Shown here: piece by piece, positions 1 through 12,047 of the stretch
Numbering within the stretch: position 1 is the stretch's first letter
How the letters are laid out: every line of letters starts with the position of its first letter
NCBI GenBank assembly: GCA_963693315.1
Contig: OY856187.1
Location: 390,749,269-390,813,268 of the forward strand
Reading direction: 5' to 3'
Length of the DNA: 64,000 nucleotides
DNA from: Diogma glabrata
Lineage: Eukaryota; Arthropoda; Insecta; Diptera; Cylindrotomidae
Translations under genes and position numbers: made by a program
Notes under the pieces: generated by a model
Told to the model about the DNA's origin: nothing
What the model saw: the letters and a program-made list of their open reading frames with translations, nothing else
Databases searched by the model: none

Positions 1-300
1 CGCTATCGCAATGGGGTCGTCCAACCAAAAAAACTTATTGGCTCAAAAAATGTCCCCCTCAAAAATTCTTTAGGGGTGTCTCGGGGTTTTCCATTTAGAT
101 TTGTTATTTTCATGATATTTGGGGTTTTTCCTTTCAAATGGGACACTCTTTTTTCTGGGGGGGGCCTAGCCAAAAAAATTGGCTCAAAAAATGTCCCCCC
201 CCCAAAATTCTTTAGGGGTGTCTCGGGGTTTTACATTTAGATTTTTTATTTTCATGATATTCAGGGTGTTTCCTTTTAATTGGGACACTCTGTATATAGA
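1..300. repeat. tandem pair of ~139-bp units ending in GGGACACTC
   Basis: Two head-to-tail copies of a unit with the order ggctcaaaaaatgtcccc, ctttaggggtgtctcgggg, catttagatt and tgggacactc. The first starts near 41 and the second near 180, about 139 bp apart. The array seems to start outside the window. It ends at a GGGACACTCTGTATATA motif of the kind seen at ends of insect DNA transposons and MITEs, but no inverted partner is visible here, so the class is open. Confidence 0.6.
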
Positions 301-304
301 AAAC

Positions 305-415
305 TTAAAAAAAATATTGCGACGCTGATGCATAGGCTGACTTCACCACAGCTCTGGAAACATAGTGTTCTGGATATATAATGAGCTAATATCCATCAAA
401 TACTTTAATTATTAG
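305..415 (+). repeat. dispersed repeat, inverted copy at ~27960-28068
   Basis: The stretch running from AATATTGCGACGCTG through CACCACAGCTCTGGAAACAT to GAGCTAATATCCAT recurs in reverse orientation around 27960-28068. This is a low-copy dispersed repeat with no coding content. Between it and the next repeat (about 416-1093) the sequence is AT-rich and holds nothing I can identify. Confidence 0.6.
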
Positions 416-1093
416 AATTAATAGAATTTAATTGACTAAGCCTGAATCTATTAAATATATGTTTATGTAAATTTTTTGTTTTTATACTTCGCTAGAGTTG
501 TAACCTAATTTTTGGTTTATATTCATTAGCGTTGACATTTTTTGGTAGAGTTTATCTAGTCGTCTAGCCCTGATGAGAATGACAAACTTTTTTAAAGTTT
601 AAAATTTTCTCATTGGTTCGAAACTAGATCGCTCGAAAATTGTATGGATTGCAAAAAGTTTCGTAATTTGCACCATAATTTTTTAGATTCTGTTCTTATA
701 TTATTCTTGATGGGAGATTTTCCATCGGGGTGATGTAATATCACAAATAATTTACTGAATTAATAAACCATTCTTGACATGACAATGAGTCAACCAAAAT
801 TTCGTTTTCACTGATAGCACCTCAAAACAGAGCAACAAATTTCAGAGAGATTACATGTGGTTTTTGTTTAAAATTCAGTTTACTTTTAGTTTTAGCGTAT
901 ACATTTTATCAAATTGATTGGTGAATTGCTTTCTAGTTAAATTTGATACAGCATAAAAAACACATATTTTCATTGATATACCAAACCCAAGGGGTATAAA
1001 AATTATATAAAAGAATTACAATCTTCCTTAAAAATTTCAATATATATGGCATGGCTTGGCCAGTTCCAAAAAACTCGCAACAAATGTATAGCA

Positions 1094-2828
1094 AAAAATA
1101 TGGAGGGGCTGAAATCTCACAGCTCTGAGATATCAAGACTTCAGTCTCGGTTATGGATTTTGATATAGTTTTCGGCAAAAAACTTTCACGATGACATGGT
1201 TTTTAGTTTTGGGCAGCGATGTATATCAAACATACTCTTTGTTAAAGTACAAGTATTTTTTATCTCTGTTTAAAAATTTATTACAAAACTAACACGAAAC
1301 ATCAATACGTTGCCGGAAAATTATAAATAATCAAAATTCCAAAAATATTGTTAAATTAAATAAAATCAAACTTTTTGAAAATTCCAAAAATTAGAATGAA
1401 ATCAAATATTTAAACTTTTTCTAAATTCCGATAATATTCCAAAAATTCTTAAAAATTCAAAATTTTCCAAAATTCTAAAAATATTACAAAAATTATTACA
1501 AAATCAAAAATTAAAACTTTTTTCAAAATTCTAAATATATATTGTATATATATGTATAAATAAAATTCAAAAATTCTATTTTTTCCAAAATTCTAAAAAT
1601 ATTGCAAAAATTATTACAAAATCAAAAATTGAAGCCTTTTTCAAAATTCCAAAAATATTCCAAAAATTATAATGAAATCAAATATTTAAACTTTTTCTAA
1701 ATTCCAATAATAATCCAAAAATTCTTAAAAATTCAAACTTTTTCCAAAATTCTAAAAATATTGCAAAAATTATTACAAAATCAAAAATTGAAAATTTTTT
1801 CAAAATTCCAAAAATTATAATAAAATCAAAAATTAAAATTTTTCAAAATTCTAAAAATATTTCAAAAATTCTTACAAAATTAAAAATTAAAACTTTTTCC
1901 GAAATTCTAAAAATATTGCAAAAATTATTACAAAATCAAAAATTCAAACTTTTTCAAAATTCCAAAAATATTTCAAAAACTATAACAAATTCAAAAATTT
2001 CCATGTCCAATTTCATTTTCAATTACATTTACGTCATAAAAACAGCTACATTTTTTTCCAAAAAATTAGCTAAAAAATAAATGAAATCTTTTTTTGACAC
2101 ACTTGACAACATTTTTTTGACAAACTTATAATGCCATAATTCTCAATAATAATAATAAAATTTCATTTCAAACAAACAATTTTATATTTTTCCGAAAAAT
2201 TGGGTAAAAAAATAAATAAAAATCTTTGTTTTGACACACTTGACAACATTTTTTTGACAAACTTATAATGGCAAAATTCTCAATAATAATAATAAAACTG
2301 AAGTAATCTCATTTCAAACAAACAATTTTATTTTTTTCCAAAAAACTGGGTAAAAAAATAAATAAAAATCTTTCTTTTGACACACTTGACAACATTTTTT
2401 TGACAAACTTATAATGCAATAATCTAGTTTTTGATCTCACATACCAATCCCTACCATCAAGATTTCTCCAAATTTAATGTTCCTACTCGTAATCACTTAA
2501 AATGAACGTTTTTTAAGCCAAAAATATGAAAATTTGCTATTTTTGACACACATAATGATTTTTTTGACACACTTTCGGTACAGTTATACTGTCCCTTAAG
2601 TATACCAATTTTAGAAAAAAAATTTTTGAAATCCCTCCAGCGGTTTTCCCTACAGGGTAAGTAATGACAGCCGGCCTACAGACAGACATACATTTTTTTT
2701 TGCTTTTTTAGAATCAGGAGGTCCTAAAACGTCGAGAAATGTCAAAAAAGTTGGGGTAAGAATTTCGCTTTGAGCTCATGAATGTAATACTTAGGTCTTT
2801 GAGACCGAAGTAATTTGTTCTTCTTTTG
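1094..2828 (+). repeat. long dispersed repeat R, copy 1
   Basis: This block starts at 'atatggaggggctgaaatc', runs through a long tract of degenerate 'aaaattccaaaaatatt' units (about 1320-2000), then several copies of a 'ttgacacacttgacaac' segment, and ends at 'gagaccgaagtaa'. The same order recurs at 34849-35895 on the plus strand and, inverted, at 36376-37265. Shorter pieces lie at 44285-44480 and around the RTE insertion at 14.7/21.5 kb. The short ORFs inside are shared because the DNA is repeated, not because they look coding. It could be a non-autonomous transposon of unknown class. Confidence 0.65.
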
Positions 2829-3285
2829 ATGAGGAAACATTTGTAGAAATATTTGAGGAAATATTTTACTGTTAATTAATGTTTCATGTTTTGGGATGAA
2901 GAATTGTTTTGAGATCAAGAATATAATACGGATGTAAATAGTAGGTATAAATATAAGGTAATTTTAAGTTTAAGAAACAGTATCATTGTCACTATCATTA
3001 TCTTAGTGATAATAGTAATTATAGTAAAGACATAGTCTTTACAAGATATATATCTTTGGACTTCAAATAAAACGAAAAAGTATATTTTATGGAAAAGAAG
3101 CGTTTTAAATTATTGTAGATATAGAGGTCGAAAGGTGAAAATTGCCTAAGATCTGGAATGACCCATCATGGTCATCTATGGAATGACCCATCATGGTCAT
3201 GGTCATTCTATATTCTACCATCCTCCATCACAAAAATTAAATCAACGAAAGGTTCATCGGCAAAAGGTAGTTCACATCAGTAGTA
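2829..3285. other. AT-rich spacer with a short tandem duplication
   Basis: Non-coding AT-rich DNA. The only structure seen is a direct repeat of 'ggaatgacccatcatggtcat' type near 3160-3200. Confidence 0.5.
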
Positions 3286-3289
3286 GTAA

Positions 3290-4105
3290 ACCAGTTTACG
3301 GTTTCTAGCTGAAATTGTATCGGCCAGTGCGGCTAATATATTAGACATCTACTCAGATGAATCATTCACTCACTCAATCTAAATGGTACAGGAGCTGCGG
3401 TCTGTTTCAAAAATGAAGATATTGGGTTGCAATTTCCAATTAGGAAATATTGCATAGCCTTTCAAGTATTCGCTATAAATGCAGCATCGAAGCGAATGAC
3501 GGAAATTAAATGGTTGTGAAAGATAAGTGCTATTTTTACTGATACCCAGACTGCTCTAAAAGCTGTGAGCAGCTACCCTAAAAACAGTGCATCAATGCTC
3601 TATGCTCTTTGAATTATCTCGGCTCAAGAACAGCGTATCACTAAGTATATGTATATCAAGGCATAGTGGAAATCTCGGGAACGAAAAGGCTGATGAGCTA
3701 GGTAAGAGTTCTTTAGGGAGGCTCATAGTAAATGAACCAGCAATTTATAATCGAAAGGAAGGCTAAGTTCGCTATTCGAACTAGTTTTACTTAGGGGCAT
3801 CGACTCCCAATGGATAAACACGGAAGACTGAACTGCATAGCAGAGTGGCTCTGACATGTTTTCTGTTCTCTGAGCCATTCACACTGCAGACTAATTGTGG
3901 GACTACTGACAGGTCATGATCATGTGAATAATAATATGGTGAGACTTGCGGTAGGAAAAGCTCCAACATGCCGTTATTGCCTTGGAGAAGACGAAACAGG
4001 CCCATACATTGTGAGATACTGTTTGGCTCTCTCGGGGCGGATATAAAATTTCTGCGAAGAAACCTATTCAAGGCTATTGGTTTTTTTCAAAAAAGTCTCC
4101 AGATC
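3290..4105 (+). pseudogene. decayed RNase H and C-terminal part of a non-LTR retrotransposon (R1/I/LOA type)
   Basis: Reading between frames gives a type I RNase H pattern: YSD-like start near 3350, IFTDTQTALKA near 3530, and SGNLGNEKADELG near 3670. It is followed by the C-terminal knuckle typical of R1/I/LOA-like ORF2 proteins: LTGHDHVNNN, then CRYCLGEDET, near 3910-4000. RNase H removes RNA from the RNA-DNA hybrid during reverse transcription. Several stops and frameshifts break it, and the reverse transcriptase part is absent upstream. It is a 5'-truncated dead copy. The exact clade is uncertain. Confidence 0.6.
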
Positions 4106-6358
4106 TTGAACATGAGGATATCATAAAAGAATTAACAATCTAGATGTTAGACTATGACTACATAATCATCTTAACAAAATAAACATCTAGGCTTATGCTA
4201 CTACACCCTCATCACAAAGCTTACAGGCGTGAAAGTGCCCTCGTCGTGCCACTTTTTGAATGAGACTACACTTTATAGTTGATCTTTCAAGATTCTAGAC
4301 ACTTGATTTATCGACATTCTTCTGATATTATGCATGCGACCTCTCTGTCTTTTGGAAAAAGAGCTCCCAGACACACAATAATACTTTATTTCGAAGATAC
4401 CATGCTTATGTTTTTTGTTTATATGGTAATGATGATCTATATTTTTGACGTACGTTCCTATTACCTCCAACCTCTGAAAACTTTGCAACTGATTCGTTGC
4501 AAAGAGCATCCACACATAGTTTTTCTTCTAGCGTCACAAATTAAAATTAAAAACAATAATAAAGTTTTTTGTTTTAAATTGGCATAAAAAATTGCATGTA
4601 AAAACAACAATTTTTTTAAATGTCTAAATTAAATTAGTTCTACATTATACCTATCGATAATGGCATAACGATTGTCGAAACGCGATTAGGTTAATTATAT
4701 TTGAATGTTATTTTATTTTATATTATAATTAAAAATAACTATAAATAGGTCTCTTGACGTAACATGTTAAAACATTAATATTTGTATATTTATAGATTAA
4801 TATATATCAGTGATCCCAGAAGAGAAATCTAAAACTGGGAAACGACCATACAGGAAATAATATAGTTTAAGTATGTTGATTTACTGCTTGATTATTTAGT
4901 TGTTGACAACTTTTCACGGTCAATGCTTAAAGGAAGAAGAACGTCACGAATATTGTTAGTGTATTCAAAAGCAATAGCTATGCACAAATAGGTTTCGCAA
5001 TAATTCTCCTTGATTCAGATGAGAAATCTCAGCGCAAACCGTGATAAAATATTATCAGCTATCTCTCATTGTTTTCAGATGGTGTTGTGTTATCAGAACC
5101 AGCTGGCATGAATGGCTTAAATTAGTTAATTCACTATGGAGATCCAGTATGGAGGTTTTTTCCCTGCCTTATTATATGTAGCAAAAAATGATTATAGACT
5201 TATTATAAATGATCGTTAAATCTCTCACTACTATGTCCAGTTGTGCGACAGTTTGTAGTTATACGTAAGATGGTTTTATGACAATTTAAGAAGCCAGTAG
5301 GTTCTAAGACAGTTGATCTTCATGATCATGGGATATATATTAGTGAACCATCGATTACACGAGATTTAATTGATCTCTTTGTTTAAAGAGACCATTTCGT
5401 TAGAATATTATTAAAATTATTCTAAAAATCTTGGATCTTGCCTTACCAATGTTTCTTACATTTGCCCGTTTGGTAGATCTTACTTCGACACCGAGAGTTC
5501 TTGTATATACGAACGATGTGTTCTTCTGTTTTTTAAACCTGAGCTAACTTAACTGATGCTATTTTGCAGTGATGAAGATTTATTTAAATTTTTTGGGGGT
5601 GTGCTAACGCATTTGTTACTTTCTCCACTACTGTTACACCGTTATTTCCTGCGATGTATATTCAAAGATATGCATGCAACGAATCTGTTGAACGTTACCT
5701 GGTTGATCCTGCTAGACATAATTGTTTTTGTAAATCTTACTAGGTAACCAATGCAAAATGCAATTGATAAAAAGGAGCGAAGCAAGTAATTTTCCCAATT
5801 TTCTTATTGAAAGTCTATGGGAACCGTTTTTCGGTGATTATTCGTCCGTGGTATGTCTAATTTTTCAATATTTTTGTAAACCATCTATGGCTAGATGTCG
5901 TCTTACATGCAAAATTTCATTTTGATATCTTTAATAGTTTGGGAGGAGTATGCGGACAATCGAAAATCCGAATCGGGGAAAAATGGAGTTTCGTTACGCT
6001 TCACTCCAAAAATTATTTAAAAATTCTAAAATGGTGGGTCAAAGAAACAACCCGAATTAAGTGATTTGCATAATTTTCTACAAAAAAGAAAAATAAATGT
6101 TTATGTATATGTCCTCTATTTTTTTAATGGTTAATTATTTTATTTCCTATATATATTTATTTTACAGAGAATATTATCTGAACAGAATTCGTTTCTCCAT
6201 ATACAGTTGAGATTAGGTAGCACAACAAATTTTTTAATAAATCATAAAAATACAAACAATACAAACTTAAAATTATTTAAAACAAAAATACAAATACAAT
6301 TTTCTTTAAAATAGGAAAATAAATAAAAAATTTCATGCCAATACAAAATTTATCATTA
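4106..6358. other. spacer without a recognisable gene
   Basis: AT-rich DNA. Short open stretches near 4900-5550 and 5556-5747 have no family I recognise and are broken by stops. The left part probably includes the 3' UTR of the RNase H fragment. The right part (about 6150-6358) lies downstream of the LRMDA-like gene and holds a plus-strand TTTATT near 6155, which reads as AATAAA on the minus strand and could serve as its polyadenylation signal. Confidence 0.4.
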
Positions 6359-9300
6359 TTAATTTGGAAAATGATAAATTTCAACATTTTCCATTTCTAA
6401 TAATTTATTATTATCATTTTTGGTTTTACGTTTCTTTTCACTTTCCGTACTACTCGATTCATTAAATTTTCGACTATTAACTCTATCGCCATGCCTTTTA
6501 CTTCCAATAAAACTTAAAACACTAACCAATCCATGAAGATATCTATGAGATTTTGCTTGAGCTCTTTGTGCTGGAGTTATGATTGAATCGTCCAAATAAA
6601 GAAGACTGGGTAGTTGTCCAATAACATATAATCGATAATCATTATGTTCTAACATAGAATTTCCATTGAATAAAGACAATGCGCTTGGATTGCCTAAGAG
6701 CGATAAATATTTTAATGATTGGCAGTGAGTTTGAATTCGACGGATCCATTTCGTTAGATTTAATATATCACAATGGTTTAACCTAAAATAAAATATGTTT
6801 TAGGATTATTTCATCTTATTTTAAAAAAATTATTAATATTTTTTTTTATTTTATAATTCGTGAAAAAATCGATCTTAAAAATATAGAACAGTTAAAATCA
6901 AACGAATTAATAATTATGCGGTTTGGGACCTGTCATATAACTCCCCAATCAGTCAGTTCGAAAATAGTATATTTTCAACGAACAAACATTTGTTTAAACA
7001 AACAAACAATTTATAAATTGAGGTTACGATGCTTGTATAAAATCATGTGTTTATAATTAATAGTATATTATTTAGTAAGTTTTTAATGATATATATTTTA
7101 TTTTCGAGCAAAATTTTCCAAGACGGGCCTGAGTTGAACTGAGCTTGAACTATGAAGAGAATGAGGAGAGAAATTTAATTTCGAGTGGTTTTCCAGATAT
7201 ATGTTTAATTGTTGTATGATTAATTTCCATTTCAATATGTGATTATTTGGTTGAATATTCATCCAGAACAATGCATGAAATTAAATTTTGCGCTATAAGG
7301 TGACCATATTTTCAAAAATGAAAAAGAGGACAAAATGCAAAAATTTTTCAATATTTATTTTAAAGCCCCCTACAGACGATCCAACTTGTTGGACGACCAA
7401 ATTGGATGTTATCTCCAGATGATCCAACTTAACATCCGATTTTGACAATTCGTTTTTGGTTTTTGTTTAACATATTCAATTTATTAATTCATATATATAC
7501 CAAAATAATTTTTTAAAATTTTCTTTGTTTCTCATTCTATGAAACTTCTTACTTAATTGAATTAAAATCGTCCGACAATAATACACACCAATCGATTTGT
7601 TTGGTTGGTCGGACGGTTGGATGGGATTTCCATCCGACACATCCAACTTAATTTTATCGGAAAGACATGCATACATACTATCCGATTTTACATCCAATTC
7701 AACCAAATCTGTCCGACCGTCGGATCGTCTGTAGGGCGCTTAATACTAATTTCCGCCTCTAAACAGTCTAATGGTAGTTGGAATTTTTCTGCTGTCCAAA
7801 TATCATTCACAATTGAAAAGTAACGCTCTACAGCTGCATTTGTACTAGGGTTTCTCATTTCCCGAAGTAATTCAAATCCCGGGAAGCCGGGACAAAAAAT
7901 GTTGAGTTCCCGGGATCCCGGGAAATCCCGGAAAACACTAAAAGCTAGATTTTTCAAATTAGGTGGTAGAAAAATGTGTAAAATTAAAACAGCACAAAAC
8001 ATGCGCTATTGATTTTTAAATTTCCATTATTTTTCATTAGAAAAACTTCAAAAATTAAATATGAAAGTGTATACTTCTAAAAACAAATCAAAAATGAATT
8101 CATAATACTAATTTTTAAACAATTTTTCAAAAAATTAGGTTGTCAATGGCGCCATCTCTCAATTTTGTCCGAATTTTCGTGACGAAATGTCCTGCTGCAG
8201 AAAAAGCTCTTTGCGATTCATTAGATGTCGGTGTGATAGTCATTAGTGCATTGTATAATCTAAATTATTTGTACTCTGCTTAGTTGCTTCAAAAATTACC
8301 AATTTTTTGTGATGTTTTTAACTTCATATGATACATGTTCTGTGAAACAAACAAACCAAAATCGCAATAACAACGGTATTTCTCAGCACCATAAGACAAA
8401 AAATATTGGACCCTCAGTCCGTATTTTGCAATTGAACATTGAAAGCATTAGCAAGTCAAAAACTGAACGTTTAACTGAACGTTATTAAAGTTATTATTTC
8501 GATATCAACGTTGTAATTCTGGCAGGAAACGCAAGCAACAGATAAAGATCAACTTACCTCTAGAGGAAAAATTGTTGGTTATAAACTAATTAGTGCTATT
8601 TACCATCAAACATATGGATCTGGCACGTATATTAAGTCAGAAATCATGTATTGCACCCATTTACTGACACCAGACGGACAACGATATACATCTTATTGTT
8701 GTTGATATATCGATCACGAAGATTGTTAACGTAAATAAACCACTAAATACAGCGTGGCCAGCTGATACTCTACCATTATTTCATCACCCAGCAATATAGG
8801 TTGGGCCAAATACTTTAATAGCCAATCACAATCAGTGGTCCTACTCAAATAAGAATCCCAATGGCATACAACTAACTGACGGGACCAATCGACAACATGT
8901 TCCTGGTATATGATACGAAAGACATGAAAACCTTTAGATCTGCTAGATGGCCAAGTTATTACAATCCCGACCTCTGTTTTTCCACAAAAAACGAACAACG
9001 TAACCCTAGTGCAATACCTAGGGCTGTCCTACAAGGTTTGCCACGTTCTCAACATCGTTCAATAATTTTTGAGGTAGGTATTCAAATCCCACACGTAAAC
9101 TCTAATCCTCAACCTAGATGCAATTTTCACAAAACTGGCTGGGCTAAATATGGGTCGCAGTTGGATGCAGTGATTCACTAGATCCAACCCATTCCTAAAA
9201 CTTACGATAGGTTCGTAGGAACCATCATTTTAACTGCAAAGAAATGCATCACAAGAGACTTCCGGTGAAGAATACATTCCTGGTTGGAGTAGAGAGAGCG

Positions 9301-12047
9301 ATATATTTATTATTTAAGGAGCACCTTAGTACTGGTGAGGCAGACGTGGTTAATGACTTAATATACTCACTGGACACCGCAAGGAAACCAAAGTGGATTA
9401 ACGCTGTTGAAAACATTGATTTTTCCCCATTCTATTAGGGCAGCTTGGAATCTTCTTCGGAAGCTGGATGGCTGAAACTCAGTTACTTGTGCTGACAATG
9501 AAATAAATCCAGACGACATTGCAAATCACATTGTAAACATGTCTCGTTCCTCTATTAATCGCCTTCATAAGAGAACCATTAAACATAAATTAAGAGAAAT
9601 GAAGCGCAAATTTTAGGTAGATTTCTGAGAAAAATCTACCTATTTTAAGTTTTATTGGTTTTAATTTGCTGTGTTCATATGTGTCAAAAAAAAACCACAC
9701 AAAAAAACCATGACACCATATGTGTCAAAAAACATTTTCCTAATTTTGAACGAAATTAATTACTACAGAGGGGAAAAGAAAAGAATTAAAAACTACTCGA
9801 TTTTCCAGTGAGAAAATTTTTAATATCTTTGAAAAAAGTAAAAAAATATGTCCCGGGATCCCGGGATGAAATCCCGGGAAAACGGGATGAAAATTTACCC
9901 CCGGGATCCCGGGAAAACGGGATCCCGTTTGAGAAACCCTAATTTGTACCCGGTAGTGAAAAACAATACTGAGCCACTTTAACGATTTCAGTCAATGAAA
10001 TCTTGGCCTTATAAAAGTGTGCAAAAATTTCAACCCATCGTTGATCATATTTTACATTATGGTCGTTCCTTTCAGCAATTTTCACATCATTACGATATAT
10101 ATTTATTTTTTGGATCTCATCAAATATAATTGATTCATTTATCGGAAGCATATGGAGTCTAATGACAGTGGAAAAATTCAACTTAAGTAAAATAAATAAG
10201 TGATGAAGAAGTTTCAACTTCGAAATTGTCATCGCCTCAACGGTGTAATTGATAGTGTGTCTGTCTAAGGATTCGAGCCAGGCACTGACGAGGAAGGTTC
10301 GAATTCACCCGAAACACGAAAAATGTGAAGTGGAGTTTTTTTCTGAGAAACTTCAAACCATACTTTTGAATTGAAAAAATTCCAATTACTTCTTTACTTA
10401 CTTGAGTTTAATTGATCTCAAAAATCCCCAATAAATTTAAATCCCCTTAATGTAGTCTAATATTAATGCATATAGTACTATAAATTAACCTAGTGCCAGC
10501 CATTGATTTCACATTGATTGGAAACAATCAATAATGACTATACAATCGTGACTTATGATGTTAATTAGAATAAAATGTTCCCCATTCTATGGATTCACAC
10601 AAAGTATTGTCTAGAAATTTAATGCAAAAAATCCCATATTTAAGAATGTTTTTTTTTGTGATTTTATGACTTTTAAGAGGAATTGTTGGAACCTTAAATT
10701 ACCAATAACCGGAAAAGAGGACAAAAGATTCAAAAACTAAAAAAAGAGGACAAAAAGAGGACAAGTTTTCTAAAGATGACAGTCGGCCAAAAAAGAGGAC
10801 TGTCCTCTTCAAAAGAGGGCGGATGGTCACCTTAGCTAATGAGAAAACAATCAACATGCAACATACTTTTAGCGAGAGAGAGAAGCATGCACAATAACAT
10901 GAACAAGAACGTGTTTTTCATAAAAGATAATCAAAATGTTTACAAAACACAATCAAAAATATTTTCATTAGAATTCAAGTTTTTATTGTGTTGGGACGAT
11001 TCAGAAAACTTTGCGCAACATAATAAAAAAACAGCTGCTTATTTTTTTTCGTCAAGCAAATAATCCATTCCATTATGGTTGTAAAAAATATGAGTACAAC
11101 AATAAGATGTCGAAAGGATAAAAAATTTTGTTCTTTTATTATCAAAAATCAAATTTTTATAAACTTCGCTCTTCCCAGCTTTCGCTTTCCACTCTTGGAT
11201 GCACTTCCCATCCATTCAATAGTCCGTTTTCAAACTTTTTAAAGCAATATAGCCGTATTACATATGAGGTTGTTATTAAAACATATTTCATCAACGTTAA
11301 GCAAAATTATTACATTTTCATGTATGTCAATGGTATTAAGTTTAAAGAGTACAAATCGAGGTATAAAGATTTTTCAAGCATAAATATATAAAAACTAACT
11401 TACCATAATAGCGTCAAATTCGGTAGGTGTGGTAAAGTTTTAACATCCAATGATGAATTTTTGTCCAATATTAATGAATGTAATTTTGTAAAATTAATTA
11501 AAAATGATAAATCGCTCAATCGATTGTGACTTAAATCTAATATCTTTGTTGTAGATGCAAAACGATCGGCAATCGATTTTGGAATATCTATTAATTTTTC
11601 ATAAGCCAATGATATTCGACCTTCTGAATCTTTTCTTTTCTTCCCATTAATGTTTTCCGCTAATACTGACATTTCGTTGATTTGTTCGTCATATAAAAAG
11701 TAGTCAGGTGGTAAAATATCTATATCTTGAATTTGTCTTGGATATCGTTCACCCAAAGCACTATAAAATATAAAAATTAGGTTGAAATTAAGAATGCCAT
11801 AAAAAGTTATTTGTGTTAGATTTGATTTTTAGAAAATTACCAAAAATTAAATTATTATTTTGCTCTAGAAAAAAACAGTAGATAACAAACACGAATAATT
11901 AGAACAATTTTTATAAAGAAAAAAACAAAACACAGTAAGTAAAGTAAATAAATGTCTCAGAAGTAATCACAATTAAACAACAATCACAGAATCACTAAAA
12001 ATTGTTTATGGCACTTACTGTCCACTGTCTTTTAAGGCAGCATACAT
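6359..12047 (-). CDS. LRMDA-like leucine-rich-repeat protein, three exons
   Basis: A spliced gene with exons 12047-12019, 11760-11404 and 6782-6359. Donors are GTAAGT at 12018 and at 11403; acceptors end in AG at 11761 and 6783. Joined, the exons give 270 codons including the stop with no frame conflict. The N-terminus is polar and uncharacterised. The LRR block starts near residue 80 (TTKILDLSHNRLSDLSFL), continues with LHSLILDKNSSLD, and crosses the second intron into SLKYLSLLGNPSA. The LRR cap follows (DYRLYVIGQLPSLLYLDD, then TPAQRAQA). The spacing and cap match the LRMDA (C10orf11) family, known in vertebrates for melanocyte differentiation; the arthropod role is unknown to me. The C-terminus is a Lys/Ser-rich tail. 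Exon 1 is only 29 nt and its ATG is the least certain part. The 4.6-kb second intron is filled by nested hAT elements. Confidence 0.8.
7364..7740. mobile_element. MITE with PIF/Harbinger-like TAA duplication
   Basis: The terminal inverted repeat AGCCCCCTACAGACGATCC at the left matches the reverse complement of the right end with one mismatch. TAA flanks both sides (7361-7363 and 7741-7743). A 3-bp TWA target duplication is the mark of PIF/Harbinger elements. The 377-bp interior has no transposase. Removing it together with one TAA restores the hAT-B reading frame, which supports the borders. Confidence 0.75.
8127..8255 (-). pseudogene. hAT-A transposase C-terminal dimerisation fragment
   Basis: Minus-strand frame reading TPTSNESQRAFSAAGHFV and then TKIRTKLRDGAIDNLIF before a stop at 8127. 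This is the classic C-terminal dimerisation motif of hAT transposases, where xSExxFSxxG and the final hydrophobic block mediate dimer formation. The catalytic domain is missing; its place is taken by the non-LTR piece. The element cannot move itself. Confidence 0.75.
8420..9616 (+). pseudogene. non-LTR retrotransposon endonuclease fragment inside hAT-A
   Basis: Plus-strand frames give, in order, LNIES near 8430, LTSRGKIVGYKL near 8555, MFLVYDTKDMKTFRSARW at 8897, NPDLCFSTKNEQ, LPRSQHRSIIFEVGIQI near 9040, PKTYDRFVG near 9200, SLDTARKPKWINAVEN near 9370 and AAWNLLRKLDG near 9440. This is the second half of an apurinic-type endonuclease and the linker before the reverse transcriptase of a non-LTR element. 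It is broken by several stops and shifts. Its last about 55 bp also occur in the other hAT-A copy near 40600, so it was inside the hAT before that family spread. Confidence 0.65.
10229..10310 (+). repeat. possible tRNA-derived SINE head
   Basis: GGTTCGAATTC near 10292 fits a pol III B box, with a weak A-box-like TAATTGATAGTG about 50 bp upstream. Stems of a real tRNA cannot be closed by eye. If meaningful it is a SINE remnant rather than a tRNA gene. Confidence 0.2.

Larger units (their letters stand above)
7846..9941 (-). mobile_element. hAT-A, copy 1 (2096 bp)
   Basis: The 11-bp terminal inverted repeats TAGGGTTTCTC and GAGAAACCCTA are flanked by an exact 8-bp duplication ATTTGTAC (7838-7845 and 9942-9949), the hAT signature. 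Subterminal zones are dense in CCCGGGATCCCGGG-type palindromes (7879-7935 and 9851-9926). The interior carries a hAT dimerisation fragment on the minus strand and a captured piece of non-LTR endonuclease on the plus strand. It inserted into the transposase of hAT-B. A shorter deletion derivative lies at 40260-40986. Confidence 0.88.
7742..10232 (-). pseudogene. hAT-B transposase, C-terminal dimerisation region (interrupted)
   Basis: The minus-strand reading frame from 10232 reaches VAQYCFSLPGTN at about 9942. It resumes after hAT-A as AAVERYFSIVNDIW at 7845, and the two halves join exactly across the hAT-A target duplication. The motif order (SLPGTNAAVER-FS-NDIW) is the dimerisation domain that closes hAT transposases. 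The frame would continue past the MITE at 7364-7740 to a stop just inside the element end. Upstream catalytic parts were not found, so the copy is dead. Confidence 0.65.
7296..10834 (-). mobile_element. hAT-B, old hAT-type transposon in the LRMDA-like intron
   Basis: Ends are inverted: TAAGGTGACCAT at 7296 and ATGGTCACCTTA ending at 10834. Subterminal AGAGGACA motifs are repeated at both ends (about 7322 and 10713-10805). Inside, on the minus strand, lie pieces of a hAT transposase C-terminal dimerisation domain. The element was later split by a MITE at 7364 and by hAT-A at 7846. I could not confirm an 8-bp target-site duplication, so the outer borders rest on the inverted ends alone. A related right end stands alone at 33975-34112. 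Confidence 0.6.

Noticed and set aside
933..1178. Small frame sharing residues with one at 34702-34929
   Set aside because: The similarity comes from repeat R DNA; the rest of the frames diverge and there is no coding pattern.
10229..10310. A true tRNA gene
   Set aside because: Only the B box fits well; acceptor and anticodon stems do not close.
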